Below the pieces are notes generated by a model. It was not told the origin of the DNA, did no database searches, and was given only the letters and a program-made list of their open reading frames with translations. A stretch of DNA of 64,000 nucleotides. Origin: Haloplanus vescus (GTDB lineage: Archaea > Halobacteriota > Halobacteria > Halobacteriales > Haloferacaceae). Where the stretch lies: NCBI RefSeq assembly GCF_900107665.1, contig NZ_FNQT01000001.1, forward strand, positions 541,742 to 605,741, written 5' to 3'. Below, in pieces: positions 1 to 8,485 of the stretch (positions are counted from its first letter, which is position 1; each line of letters starts with the position of its first letter). Made by a program: the position numbers and the translations under genes.

Positions 1-629
1 ACGGCGCGAAGCCCCTCCACTTCCTCCTCGTCGTTGTGCGCGTAGCCGCGCTCACGAACCCGTTCGAGTTCGTCGAAGAGGGCGTCGCGGTCGGTGATGG
101 TGTGAGCGGTCTGTTCGGGCAGGCCGTGTTGGTCGAGAATCCCGTCGACGCGTTCGCGCGGCAGAAACGCCAGAATCGCCTTCCCGGTCGCCGTGCAGTG
201 GAGGTAGTCGGGGCGCTGGAGCTTGCCAGTTTGGTACCCGGTTCCGACGGCGTCGCTCCCGCGGACCTTGTACAGGTTGATGCCGACGCCGTGTTCCTCC
301 GTGAAGAGGTTGGCATATTCGCCGGTGTCCTCCGCGAGTTCCTCGACTTCTTCACGGCCGTACTTGTACAGCAGATTCCGATTGCGGACGTACTCGCCAG
401 AGAGGAGAAACTGCAGACTGAGGTCGTACTGGTCGTCGGATTTGACGACGAGGTCCTCCTGCCGAAGGGTCGCCAAGTAGTGATACGCTGTGCTCTTCGA
501 CATGTCGAGGTGGTCGGCGAGTTCCGTGACGCCGGCACCCTCGAGCGTCTCGAGTGCCTCGAGAATCTGTGCCGTCCGCTCCACCGTCTTCAGTGTCCGT
601 GGTTGCTCTTCCTCGCGTTCGCTTGCCAT
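1..629 (-). CDS. IclR family transcriptional regulator (C-terminus cut by window edge)
   Basis: Reading the minus strand from the ATG at 627-629 gives about 209 residues with no stop before the edge. The N-terminus (residues ~10-70) is a winged helix-turn-helix of IclR type (VERTAQILEALETLEG, then TELADHLDMSKSTAYHYLATL), followed by the IclR ligand-binding domain (LFTEEHGVGINLYKVRGSDAV; DYLHCTATGKAILAFL). Full family members are about 250 residues, so roughly 40 C-terminal residues lie outside. IclR proteins are usually local repressors or activators of catabolic genes; the effector cannot be read here. An inverted repeat 37 bases upstream could be its own operator. The family call is secure, the target is unknown. 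Confidence 0.93.
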   Translation of the reverse strand, partial: MASEREEEQPRTLKTVERTAQILEALETLEGAGVTELADHLDMSKSTAYHYLATLRQEDLVVKSDDQYDLSLQFLLSGEYVRNRNLLYKYGREEVEELAEDTGEYANLFTEEHGVGINLYKVRGSDAVGTGYQTGKLQRPDYLHCTATGKAILAFLPRERVDGILDQHGLPEQTAHTITDRDALFDELERVRERGYAHNDEEEVEGLRA

Positions 630-665
630 GTCGTACCGTGCGAGTTCGTTCTACTTAATCGTTCG

Positions 666-692
666 CGTATCTCAAACACAGAATCTGATACG
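666..692. promoter_or_regulatory. Inverted repeat upstream of the IclR gene (possible operator)
   Basis: The arms CGTATC (666-671) and GATACG (687-692) are perfect inverted repeats 15 bases apart, in the AT-richer DNA 37-63 bases upstream of the IclR start at 629. IclR-family proteins bind palindromes near their own promoters. Assignment as operator is inference from position only. Confidence 0.35.
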
Positions 693-838
693 AGACAGAA
701 TAATAGTCCGACTCCAACTGTTTCGAGCGTAGACTCCCACGGATGGGCAATAGTTGCGTGACTGAGAGACGGACGTAGGAAAGCGGAATTTATCGAGAAG
801 CGTTCGATAGCGTTCGTCGTGAGTCACTGCAGGATAGA

Positions 839-862
839 GATAACAACCGTACTTCTGTTATC
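839..862. promoter_or_regulatory. Inverted repeat in the promoter region of the SMC-like gene
   Basis: GATAACA (839-845) and TGTTATC (856-862) form a perfect 7-base inverted repeat with a 10-base spacer, about 90-113 bases before the GTG at 952. A TATA-like CTTTTATC lies at about 918-926, some 26-33 bases before that GTG, which suggests a nearly leaderless transcript. The repeat may be an operator or could form a hairpin. Confidence 0.4.
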
Positions 863-951
863 AGAACTGCGGGCTGTGATGTGACAGTGTTTAATCAGAC
901 GGGTCGCCCCACGGTAACGCTTTTATCAGATACCCACCATGCTGGGATACA

Positions 952-2883
952 GTGAACACCGATACGCTGGAGCGACCGGCCGAACTCGAGGTACGGAACG
1001 TCGGTGGCATCGAGGAGACGACCGTCTCCTTCTCGCCCGGGATTACGGTCTTGACGGGGCGTAACGCGACGAATCGAACGTCGCTTCTCCGCTCCATCAT
1101 GGCGGTGCTTGGGAGCGACGACACCTCGCTGAAGGCCGACGCCGAACAGGGGCGTGTCGAACTCCACATGGGCGACGAGCGCTACGTTCGAACGCTGGAA
1201 CGTGCGAACGGGACAGTGACGACGGACGGTGTTCCGTATCTCGAAGAGACGGAACTCGCCGACCTCTTCGCGTTCCTCTTGGAGTCGAACGCGGCGCGGC
1301 GAGCGGTCGAACGCGAAGAGGACCTTCGCGAGCTCATCATGCGCCCGGTCGACACCGAGGCCATCGAGGCCGAAATCGAGCGTCTCGACCGCGAACGCGC
1401 TCGCATCGACGACGAACTCGAGGACCTCTCGGAGCTGAAACGAGAGCTGCCGTCGCTCGAAGAGCGGCGTCGAGAGTTGGAAGCGGAAATCGAAACCAAG
1501 CGGGCGGAGTTGGCCAGCAAAGAGGCTGATATCGACGCCCTCGACGCGGACGTGGACGAGACGCGCGCGGAGAAGCAGCGCCTCGACTCGCAGTTACAGA
1601 CGGTTCGCGAGAAGCGGTCGGAACTGGAGCAGGTGCGCTCGGACATCGACCTCCAGCAGGAGAGCATCGAATCGCTCACCGCCGAGCGACGGGAACTGGA
1701 GGCGGAACTGTCGGACCTCCCAGAGACGCCGATGGCCGAGCACGACGACCTCGACGAGCAAATCACCCAGCTCCGAAATCGAAAGGAGACGCTGGAAGCC
1801 GAAGTGAGCGACCTCCAAGACGTCATCCAGTTCAACGAGGAGCAGTTGGAGGGGCAGAGCGATTCGATTGCAGCACTCCGCGAGAACGACGGCGCCGTCA
1901 CGGACGCACTCGTCGAGGACATCGTCGTCTGTTGGACCTGTGGCTCCGAAGTCGACGAGGAGCGCATCACGGAGACGGTCGCGCAGTTGCGAACTGTTCG
2001 GCGCGAGAAACTCGAGACGGTCCGAAGTCTGGAGTCGGAGTTGTCCGACCTCCGTGACGAGAAACGCGAGCACCGACAGCAACGACAGCGCAAGCAGACG
2101 GTCGAACGGAAACTCGCCGACGTGGAGACGGAAATCGACGACCGCGAGGAGCGACTCGAGGACCTCCGGTCGAAGCGCGAACGACTCGGCGAGGAGATCG
2201 AAACGCTCGAATCGGAGATAGACGACCTGGAATCGGACGATTTCAGCGAGGTGCTCGACCTCCACAAAGAGGCGAACCAGTTGGAGTTCGAACTCGGGCA
2301 GTTGGAGTCGACGCTCGACGACGTGGTGGAACGCATCGGAACCGTCGAAGAACAGCTCGCCGAGGAGTCGGACCTCAAGTCCCGACGCGAGGAAATCGAG
2401 GCGGAACTGACCGACCTGCGGACCCGCGTGGACCAAATCGAAGCGAGTGCCGTCGAGCGGTTCAACGAGCACATGGACACGGTGCTCGACGTGCTGGATT
2501 ACGACAATCTCGAGCGCATCTGGATAGAAGCCGTCGAGCGCGAGGTGCGCGACGGTCGGCAGACGGTCGAACGGACCGAATTCGAACTTCACATCGTCCG
2601 CAGCACGGACACGGGCGCGACCTACGAGGACACAATCGACCACCTCAGCGAGAGCGAACGCGAGGTGACGGGGTTGGTGTTCGCTCTCGCAGGGTATCTC
2701 GTCCACGACGTCCACGAGACGGTCCCGTTCGTCCTCCTCGACTCGCTGGAGGCCATCGACTCGGAGCGCATCGCCGCGCTCGTCGAGTACATGGCCGACT
2801 ACGCGACGTTCCTGGTCGTCGCACTGTTGCCGGAGGACGCACAAGCGCTGGACGACCGACACCCGCGAATCACGAGCATCTGA
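952..2883 (+). CDS. sph: Archaea-specific SMC-related coiled-coil ATPase (Sph type)
   Basis: 643 residues with a Rad50/SMC-like layout. The N-terminal ATPase half carries a Walker A variant GRNATNRTS (residues ~36-44). A long Glu/Arg/Leu-rich coiled coil follows (~130-310), then a zinc-hook CxxC (Cys327 and Cys330 in VCWTCG), a second coiled coil (~345-520) and the C-terminal ATPase half (signature-like LSESEREVTGL, then PFVLLDSLEAID as Walker B). A GTG start at 952 is chosen because it fits the TATA spacing and the domain start. Its stop is 3 bases from that of the convergent rdfA gene. From memory, Haloferax sph3 and rdfA are also neighbours, so this is probably the Sph3-type paralogue acting in cell shape or division rather than a chromosome condensin. 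The family is certain, the exact paralogue is inferred. Confidence 0.9.
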   Translation: MNTDTLERPAELEVRNVGGIEETTVSFSPGITVLTGRNATNRTSLLRSIMAVLGSDDTSLKADAEQGRVELHMGDERYVRTLERANGTVTTDGVPYLEETELADLFAFLLESNAARRAVEREEDLRELIMRPVDTEAIEAEIERLDRERARIDDELEDLSELKRELPSLEERRRELEAEIETKRAELASKEADIDALDADVDETRAEKQRLDSQLQTVREKRSELEQVRSDIDLQQESIESLTAERRELEAELSDLPETPMAEHDDLDEQITQLRNRKETLEAEVSDLQDVIQFNEEQLEGQSDSIAALRENDGAVTDALVEDIVVCWTCGSEVDEERITETVAQLRTVRREKLETVRSLESELSDLRDEKREHRQQRQRKQTVERKLADVETEIDDREERLEDLRSKRERLGEEIETLESEIDDLESDDFSEVLDLHKEANQLEFELGQLESTLDDVVERIGTVEEQLAEESDLKSRREEIEAELTDLRTRVDQIEASAVERFNEHMDTVLDVLDYDNLERIWIEAVEREVRDGRQTVERTEFELHIVRSTDTGATYEDTIDHLSESEREVTGLVFALAGYLVHDVHETVPFVLLDSLEAIDSERIAALVEYMADYATFLVVALLPEDAQALDDRHPRITSI

Positions 2884-2886
2884 AGG

Positions 2887-3510
2887 TCAGGATTCGGTAT
2901 CGCAGTCACAGCCGCCACGCTCCAGCAGGTCGACGACGCCGTACTGACCACCACACTCCTCGCAGAGGACGTCGACGTCGACGAACAGTCGAAAGTCACC
3001 GAGGGTGATGCGGTCGGTGTCGCGGAGACGCTCCAGGCGGTCCTCGGTGACGGAGCGAAGTCGGGCGCGGAGCCGACCCACCGTATCGAGGACGGTGTCG
3101 ACCTGCCGGCCGTCCGAGCGTTCGTACGTCGCGTCGCGATAGTCGGTGAGATACGAGCGAATCGCCTGATAGGTCACGAAATCGGTTTCTAACTGGTCGA
3201 CATCAACTCCCTCTCGCTCCAAGCGTGACCGCGCCTCCGTTCGCATCCCGCTACTCACGTTGTCGTCGGTGAGGAGTCGATAGAGGTTGTCCACTTCGCC
3301 GCCGACGGTCGACGCCCCAGCCTCCGCCATCGCGCTCTCGAGGAGGGTGCGATTGAAGCGGTCGGCGAGGTCGCGGAGACTCCGGCGCTCTTGGCCCTCT
3401 GCGGTCCAGAGACGTTCGAGTTCGTCCCCGAACGAGTCGCCGAGGTCGTACGCCGCGATGAGGCGAGCGACCTTGTTTCGCACCCGACCCGTATCGTCGT
3501 CTTCGTCCAT
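2887..3510 (-). CDS. rdfA: Rod-determining factor RdfA-like protein
   Basis: 207 residues, ATG at 3508-3510. The N-terminal part (KVARLIAAYDLGDSFGDELERLWTAEG, then SLRDLADRFNRTLLESAM) is the typical RdfA region, written here only in part. The middle is helical, and the C-terminus ends in a possible zinc knuckle (CEECGGQYGV ... CDC). RdfA is known from Haloferax as a factor needed for rod-shaped cells and has no enzymatic motif. Here it converges on the SMC-like Sph gene with 3 bases between stops. A divergent relative with the same layout lies at 62892-63632. The function is inferred from family knowledge recalled from memory. Confidence 0.8.
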   Translation of the reverse strand: MDEDDDTGRVRNKVARLIAAYDLGDSFGDELERLWTAEGQERRSLRDLADRFNRTLLESAMAEAGASTVGGEVDNLYRLLTDDNVSSGMRTEARSRLEREGVDVDQLETDFVTYQAIRSYLTDYRDATYERSDGRQVDTVLDTVGRLRARLRSVTEDRLERLRDTDRITLGDFRLFVDVDVLCEECGGQYGVVDLLERGGCDCDTES

Positions 3511-3986
3511 GCGAGTCGCTACCGCGTCGTGAGCACATAAAATCCGTGCGTCGAGATGGCTCGCTCATTAAGAAACTCTATTTGAGTTTTCTTTGAATAC
3601 TGGATGGATGTCGAACGTAGTCGAGATTAATGTTGGCCTCGAATACCACATTAATACGCCACCTATCGTCGTTTTTCGAGGATATCCGATTGACAGTACG
3701 GCTGTTTCCATATCTACCCAATCGAATCAGAAAATATCACAGTATTTTGTTTAATTCCTCCATTTGACCCATATTTGATTTTCTAATTCAGAAATTAGTG
3801 GAGGATATGGGTGAAAATTGATGTGAAAGAAGAAGATAGGAGGCCCTATATGAATAAACATTTTTTGAGTTTTCTTTATACTGCGTTAGTCTGCTCCGCA
3901 GAATCACACCCGCATTGCCGTGTCGCAACTGGGGAGGCTGTCCGCGGAGACACAACCGTCAAGTCGCTCGTGGCGCAACGTTCGGT
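3511..3986. other. AT-rich non-coding islet with a direct repeat
   Basis: No convincing gene lies in this 476-base stretch; about 3560-3890 is much more AT-rich than its surroundings. A near-identical segment occurs twice: TTTGAGTTTTCTTT followed by GAATACTG at 3581-3602 and by ATACTG at 3864-3883. A region with 8-base inverted arms ACCCATAT / ATATGGGT lies near 3767-3812. The composition suggests acquired DNA or a decayed mobile element, but I see no transposase and no clear terminal repeats. The promoter of the next gene should be at its right end. Confidence 0.5.
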
Positions 3987-4262
3987 ATGGCAGACAAGAA
4001 GTACACGTTCCTCGAACTTCACCTCGACGAGATTCAGATTGGCCCTGCGACGCTCGGTGACGACACGAGCGAGGCGGAACCGACCGAAGAGAGCGACGAC
4101 GAGACGGACGAATCGAGTGGGTGTGGTTGCCCCGGTAAGAAGGCGGGCAAACTCCTCGCAGTCGTCCTCGTCATCGCCCTCGTCGCGCTTGCAGCGAAGA
4201 AACTCCTCGGCGGCGAGACGGAGGACTTGGACGAACTCGAAGAGCTGGCAGACCTCGAGTAG
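3987..4262 (+). CDS. Small single-span membrane protein, unknown function
   Basis: 91 residues from the ATG at 3987. I prefer this start to one 72 bases upstream because MADKKYTFLELHLDE begins a compact acidic domain. The order is an N-terminal amphipathic stretch (ELHLDEIQIGPATLG), an acidic linker, a Cys-Gly motif (CGCPGKK, ~residues 46-52), one transmembrane helix (KLLAVVLVIALVALAAKKLLGG), and a short acidic tail. The paired cysteines next to the membrane could bind metal or form a disulfide. No known family is recognised. It ends 44 bases before mevalonate kinase on the same strand, so it may share that transcript. Confidence 0.75.
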   Translation: MADKKYTFLELHLDEIQIGPATLGDDTSEAEPTEESDDETDESSGCGCPGKKAGKLLAVVLVIALVALAAKKLLGGETEDLDELEELADLE

Positions 4263-4306
4263 GCGTATCCGGACCGCTTAAGCGACGGCCGGAGCATAGG
4301 GCGGGT

Positions 4307-5329
4307 ATGACGGTATCGAGCGCACCGGGCAAGGTGTATCTCTTCGGCGAACACGCCGTCGTCTACGGCGAACCCGCCATTCCTTGTGCCATCGAACGCC
4401 GCGCGACCATCAGCGTCGAGGCTCGCGACGACGACCACGTTCGCGTCCAGGCGTCGGACCTCAGTCTCGACGGCTTCACCGTCGAGTACACGGGCACGAC
4501 CGACGACAGACCGGACGTGGACGTGCCGGCCTCCCTCGTCGACGCCGCGATGGGCTACATCGACGCGGCGGTCGAACAGGCCCGCGACGCCGCCGACGCG
4601 CCCGACGCCGGCTTCGACATCACCGTCGAGAGCGAGATTCCGCTCGGCGCGGGCCTCGGGTCCTCGGCGGCGGTGACGGTGGCCGGCATCGACGCCGCGA
4701 CGCGCGAACTCGGTGCTCCGCTCTCGGTGGAGGACCTCGCGGACCGCGCGTATCGCGCCGAGGCGGCGGTCCAGAAGGGCGAGGCGTCGCGTGCCGACAC
4801 GTTCTGCTCGGCCGTCGGCGGCGCGGTCCGCGTCGAGGGCGACGACTGCCGAAGCATCGACGCCCCCGACCTCCCCATCGTCGTCGGCTTCGACGGCGGC
4901 GCGGGCGACACCGGCGAACTCGTCGCGAGCGTACGAGCGCTGAAAGACCGCTACGACTTCGCCGCGGACACCATCACCACCATCGGCAACATCGTCCGCC
5001 GGGGCGAGCGCTTCCTCGACCCCGACCCGAGCGACCCGGCGGCCGACCAGTCCGTCGAGGAGCGCATCGAGGAAATCGGCCGTCTGATGGACTTCAATCA
5101 CGGCTTGCTGGAGTCGCTCGGCGTCTCCTCGCGCTCCCTCGACAGCATGGTGTGGGCGGCGCGAGAGGCGGGCGCCCACGGCGCGAAGCTCACGGGCGCG
5201 GGCGGTGGCGGCTGTATCGTCGCACTCGACCCGACGCCGGAGACGCTGACCGGCCTTCGATTCACGCCGGGCTGTGAGGAGGCCTTCCGCGCCGAGCTCG
5301 CCGACGACGGCGTGCGGAGGGTCGCATGA
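4307..5329 (+). CDS. mvk: Mevalonate kinase
   Basis: 340 residues of the GHMP kinase superfamily. The N-terminus has the substrate motif APGKVYLFGEHAVVYGEPA (residues ~6-24), the ATP loop is PLGAGLGSSAAVTVAG (~110-125), and the C-terminal GHMP motif is KLTGAGGGGCIVAL. It phosphorylates mevalonate to phosphomevalonate in the cytoplasm, the entry to archaeal isoprenoid (membrane lipid, carotenoid, quinone) synthesis. The length is normal for the family. The stop overlaps the isopentenyl phosphate kinase start by 4 bases (ATGA), so the two enzymes are translationally coupled. A TATA-like CGCTTAAG lies about 30 bases upstream. Confidence 0.97.
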   Translation: MTVSSAPGKVYLFGEHAVVYGEPAIPCAIERRATISVEARDDDHVRVQASDLSLDGFTVEYTGTTDDRPDVDVPASLVDAAMGYIDAAVEQARDAADAPDAGFDITVESEIPLGAGLGSSAAVTVAGIDAATRELGAPLSVEDLADRAYRAEAAVQKGEASRADTFCSAVGGAVRVEGDDCRSIDAPDLPIVVGFDGGAGDTGELVASVRALKDRYDFAADTITTIGNIVRRGERFLDPDPSDPAADQSVEERIEEIGRLMDFNHGLLESLGVSSRSLDSMVWAAREAGAHGAKLTGAGGGGCIVALDPTPETLTGLRFTPGCEEAFRAELADDGVRRVA

Positions 5330-6057
5330 CGACCGTCCTCAAACTCGGTGGGAGCCTCATCACCGACAAGGAGCGCGCGGAGACGCTGGACGGCGAGGCG
5401 TTGGCGGCGGCCGCAGACGCCATCGCCGACTGCGACGACGAGGTGGCCCTCGTCCACGGCGCTGGGAGTTTCGGCCACCACTACGCCGACGCCCACGGCG
5501 TGAGCGTGACCGAGGGAACGACCGACGCCAGTGCCGCCCTCGAAATCCACGGGTCGATGACGACGCTCAATCGGTTCGTCCTCTCGCGACTTCACGACCG
5601 CAACGTGTCGGCCCTGCCGGTCCACCCGCTCTCGGCGGGCGCCCGCGATGCCGACGCCGCACTCGATTTCCCCATCCCTTCCGTGCGGACGATGCTCGGT
5701 GAGGGGTTCGTCCCCGTCAGCCACGGCGACGTACTCGCTCACGAGGGCGAGGGCGCGACCATCGTCTCCGGCGACGAGGTGGTGGTTCGCTTCGCCGAGG
5801 GGCTGGACGCCGACCGGGTGGGCCTCTGTTCGACGGTCGACGGCGTCTACGACGCGGACGGCGCGGTCATCGACCACATCGAGGACTTCGACTCCGTGGC
5901 GTCGGCCCTCGGCGAGAGCGACGCCACCGACGTGACCGGCGGGATGGCCGGGAAGGTGCGCACCCTCCTCGAACTCGACGCCCCGGCCTACGTCTTCGGC
6001 GCCGACGACCTCTCGACGTTCCTCTCGGGCGGCGAACCGGGGACGCGAATCGACTGA
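5326..6057 (+). CDS. ipk: Isopentenyl phosphate kinase
   Basis: 243 residues of the amino acid kinase fold: N-terminal LKLGGSLITDK (phosphate loop), the GAGSFGHHYA segment containing the catalytic His found in archaeal IPKs, and C-terminal VTGGMAGKVRTLLEL with the nucleotide-binding lysine. IPK phosphorylates isopentenyl phosphate to IPP in the modified archaeal mevalonate pathways. In haloarchaea it works with phosphomevalonate decarboxylase rather than the classical phosphomevalonate kinase. It overlaps mvk by 4 bases, confirming a two-gene operon. Confidence 0.97.
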   Translation: MTTVLKLGGSLITDKERAETLDGEALAAAADAIADCDDEVALVHGAGSFGHHYADAHGVSVTEGTTDASAALEIHGSMTTLNRFVLSRLHDRNVSALPVHPLSAGARDADAALDFPIPSVRTMLGEGFVPVSHGDVLAHEGEGATIVSGDEVVVRFAEGLDADRVGLCSTVDGVYDADGAVIDHIEDFDSVASALGESDATDVTGGMAGKVRTLLELDAPAYVFGADDLSTFLSGGEPGTRID

Positions 6058-6090
6058 CTCGCGCGACCGGAGGGGGCCGCCGCCCCGGAA

Positions 6091-6831
6091 CTAACAGTTC
6101 ACTCGCAGGCCATCGCGGGCGAAGCGCACGTCGCCGTCGTATCGCGACTTGAGCGCGGACAGCATCTCGTCGTGTCGCCCCTCCGTGTGTGGGTAGAGGT
6201 GTGTGAGATAGACCCGGCCGTAGTCGTGGCCCGCGAGAACGTCGCCGAGTACCGACGGCGTGGGGTGGTTGGATACGTCCACGTCGTCGGGAAAGGAGCA
6301 GTCGTGGACGAACACGGCCGACCCGTCGGCGAAGGCCGCCAGCGATTCGAAGGCCTCGGTGTCGCTGCTGATGGTGAGGTCACCGTCGTCGCCGGCAAAG
6401 CGATAGGCGAGGCCGTCGACCGAGTGCCGCGTCTCGTGGGCGCGTACGTCGAACCCCGCGACCGAGAAGTCGTACGCACCCACCTCGCGAACTTGCAGGT
6501 CGACGCGGCCGTCGAGGTAGTCGAAGGTGTCGAGCAAATCGTCGACGAGGGCTTTGGTCCCACGGGGACCGACGACTTCGAGGTAGTCCGACCCCTCCAG
6601 CCACCGCGCCTTCAAGAGGGGCAGGAGGTCGGCGACGTGGTCGAGGTGATGGTGGGTGAGAAGTACCGTCGAGACGCCCTCGTACCCTGGGTCGGTGGCG
6701 GCGAGACGGTGGAGAACGCCCGCGCCGCAGTCGACCAGCAGACGCCGGCCGTCGCGTTCGAGCAACAGTCCGGTCTGGGCCCGGTCGGGGAGTGGCATCG
6801 CGCTCCCGGTGCCGAGAAACGTGAGTCGCAT
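6091..6831 (-). CDS. Metallo-beta-lactamase-fold hydrolase, RNase Z/ElaC-like
   Basis: 246 residues from the ATG at 6829-6831, chosen because MRLTFLGTGSAMP starts the fold (the frame runs further upstream without family similarity). Zinc ligands are visible in LTHHHLDHVADLL (HxHxDH-type), in HDCSFPDD (Asp in SDTEAFES and His nearby) and in the late LTHLYPH. The N-terminal GTGSAMPLPDR with DCGAGVLHRL resembles the RNase Z / phosphonate PhnP branch. The protein is shorter than true tRNase Z (~300 residues), so the substrate is open. It faces the ipk gene, with the two stops 34 bases apart. Confidence 0.8.
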   Translation of the reverse strand: MRLTFLGTGSAMPLPDRAQTGLLLERDGRRLLVDCGAGVLHRLAATDPGYEGVSTVLLTHHHLDHVADLLPLLKARWLEGSDYLEVVGPRGTKALVDDLLDTFDYLDGRVDLQVREVGAYDFSVAGFDVRAHETRHSVDGLAYRFAGDDGDLTISSDTEAFESLAAFADGSAVFVHDCSFPDDVDVSNHPTPSVLGDVLAGHDYGRVYLTHLYPHTEGRHDEMLSALKSRYDGDVRFARDGLRVNC

Positions 6832-6883
6832 GGACGCAGGTGTGGCGGCCGGGCAGAAAGCGTTCGGGGTCCTTCGGCCGTCG

Positions 6884-7090
6884 TTAGATTCCGAACTCCG
6901 CGTCGACCACGTCACCCCGCGCGAAGTTCGAATCCACGTCGGTAATCTCGACCTGCACCGTCTCGCCGAGGGTCGCGTCGTCGACGAGCACCGCAAAATC
7001 GTCGACGTAGCCGACGCCGTCGCCTTCCGAGCCGAGCTCCTCGATAGCGACGACGTAGGTGTCTCCGGGTGTAACTGGCGAATCAACCAT
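6884..7090 (-). CDS. TRAM-domain small RNA-binding protein
   Basis: 68 residues from the ATG at 7088-7090; further in-frame start codons lie 7-15 bases upstream and would add at most five residues. It is a stand-alone TRAM beta-barrel (GDTYVVAIEELGSEGDGVGYVDDFAVLV, then TVQVEITDVDSNFARGDVV in parts). Archaeal TRAM-only proteins bind structured RNA and have been described as cold-shock-like RNA chaperones, with many paralogues in haloarchaea. It lies 53 bases after the hydrolase start region and has its own promoter. Confidence 0.88.
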   Translation of the reverse strand: MVDSPVTPGDTYVVAIEELGSEGDGVGYVDDFAVLVDDATLGETVQVEITDVDSNFARGDVVDAEFGI

Positions 7091-7153
7091 GTGTGTCATC
7101 ATCACACGCAGACAGAAATAAGTCGGGGGGACGACACGTCCAGTCGCTCGTCG

Positions 7154-8467
7154 TCACTCGTCCGTCGAATCGCCGTCGTCGACTGCCGCTTCGTCCGCCG
7201 ATTCGTCCGCCTTCGTCGTCGTTTCGAACGACGCCGGTGGAGAGACGAATCCCCACACCGCGCCGGCGGAGTGGACGGCGACGACGAACGGATAGCAGAG
7301 GAACACGGGAAGCGTTCGGAGCGAGAGTCCGCCGTAGTAGCGCCACCCACGCCACACCCAGACCAGCGAGAAGCCGAACATCACCCACGCGACGACCTGA
7401 AACAGGCCGCTCCCCGGCGTCTGCGTCGGAATCGCGCCGCTGAACAGGACGAGAAACGCCGTGGCGGGACTGAACGCCCACGCGACGTTTCGGAGCGTCA
7501 TCAGCGACTGGTATCCGACGGGGAGGTACGCCTCGTCGCGGAGCGTCCCCGTCAGCCAGCGACGCCGCTGTTCGAACATCGCCCGGAGCGAGGGCGGCGC
7601 CTGATTCCGAAACTTCGTGTCCATCGTCTCGAAATCCGCGCCGTCTTGGGCGGCCTGCCACGTGAACACCGTGTCCTCGATGAGCGTCTCGAAGTCCCAC
7701 GTCACCGACTCCTCGACCGACTGCCTGACCGCGATACCCCCGCCCCACGCGTAGAGTGGGATATCGAGCGCCGGGAAGCCGGTCTGTTCGGTCTGATACC
7801 CCATGCGGAGCACCTCCGACCAGTAGGTGAGATACGACCCCGTGAAGACGGGGCGCTCCCGAAACTGCACGATGTCGGCGTCGGGCAGGCCCTCGAACTC
7901 CGTGACGAGTGTGTCTTCGTCCAGAAAGAGGACGAAGGGCTTGTCACAGGGGAGTTCGCGCCGCGCCCACTCCAGCGCCCGCCCCTTGTCCGCGGCGTCA
8001 CACGAGAACTCGTCGGGGACGACGTCGACCGTCGCGCCATCGATATCGAGGGGTGCCTCGGCGACGACGTGACGGTCTGCGAGTGCCTCGGGGAGGGCGT
8101 CGACCGTCTCCTGGACGACGTCCTCGGCGGCGACGGTCAGAATCCGAACCTGTACGTCCTCGGGCCCGTACGCCAGCGGCGGCGGGTCGTGACGCCAGCC
8201 GAGATAGGCCTCGTACGCCCAGACGCCCGTGGCGAGAGCGTACATCGCGACGAACAGCCAGAGACCGACGTAGACGAAGGGGAGGAGTGAGGCGTAGTGC
8301 GGAATCCTCGCCGGGTCGCCGAGCGTCGCGAGCGCACCCCCGACGAAGACGAGGATGAAGTAGAGCGCGATGAGACGGTCGGCCGCCAGCGGCATCACGC
8401 GTCGCTCGTCAGATGCCGTACCCCGGTCGTGACTGACAGAACTGTCCGTCTCGTCGTCCTCGCTCAT
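7154..8467 (-). CDS. Membrane-bound family 2 glycosyltransferase
   Basis: 437 residues, ATG at 8465-8467. Two N-terminal membrane helices (~residues 28-82) precede a cytoplasmic GT2 catalytic domain with acidic metal motif FLDEDT (~180) and the processive-type motif QRRRW (~295). Two or three helices follow (~320-400) and then an acidic tail. The layout is that of enzymes that build and push polysaccharide through the membrane, although a simple lipid-linked transfer is possible. It begins 18 bases after the lamin-tail protein gene on the same strand, so the two form an operon aimed at the cell surface. Confidence 0.83.
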   Translation of the reverse strand: MSEDDETDSSVSHDRGTASDERRVMPLAADRLIALYFILVFVGGALATLGDPARIPHYASLLPFVYVGLWLFVAMYALATGVWAYEAYLGWRHDPPPLAYGPEDVQVRILTVAAEDVVQETVDALPEALADRHVVAEAPLDIDGATVDVVPDEFSCDAADKGRALEWARRELPCDKPFVLFLDEDTLVTEFEGLPDADIVQFRERPVFTGSYLTYWSEVLRMGYQTEQTGFPALDIPLYAWGGGIAVRQSVEESVTWDFETLIEDTVFTWQAAQDGADFETMDTKFRNQAPPSLRAMFEQRRRWLTGTLRDEAYLPVGYQSLMTLRNVAWAFSPATAFLVLFSGAIPTQTPGSGLFQVVAWVMFGFSLVWVWRGWRYYGGLSLRTLPVFLCYPFVVAVHSAGAVWGFVSPPASFETTTKADESADEAAVDDGDSTDE

Positions 8468-8485
8468 CGTGGGCTACTCCGCGAC

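Noticed and set aside
51-70. CGAACCCGTTCG near the left edge as a regulon box
   Set aside because: It falls inside the IclR coding region, where CGAA/TTCG pairs arise from codon usage.
3811-4281. A 156-residue plus-strand frame overlapping the small membrane protein
   Set aside because: It becomes Arg/Ser-rich in the GC-rich half, is in a different frame from the acidic membrane protein and has no family similarity.
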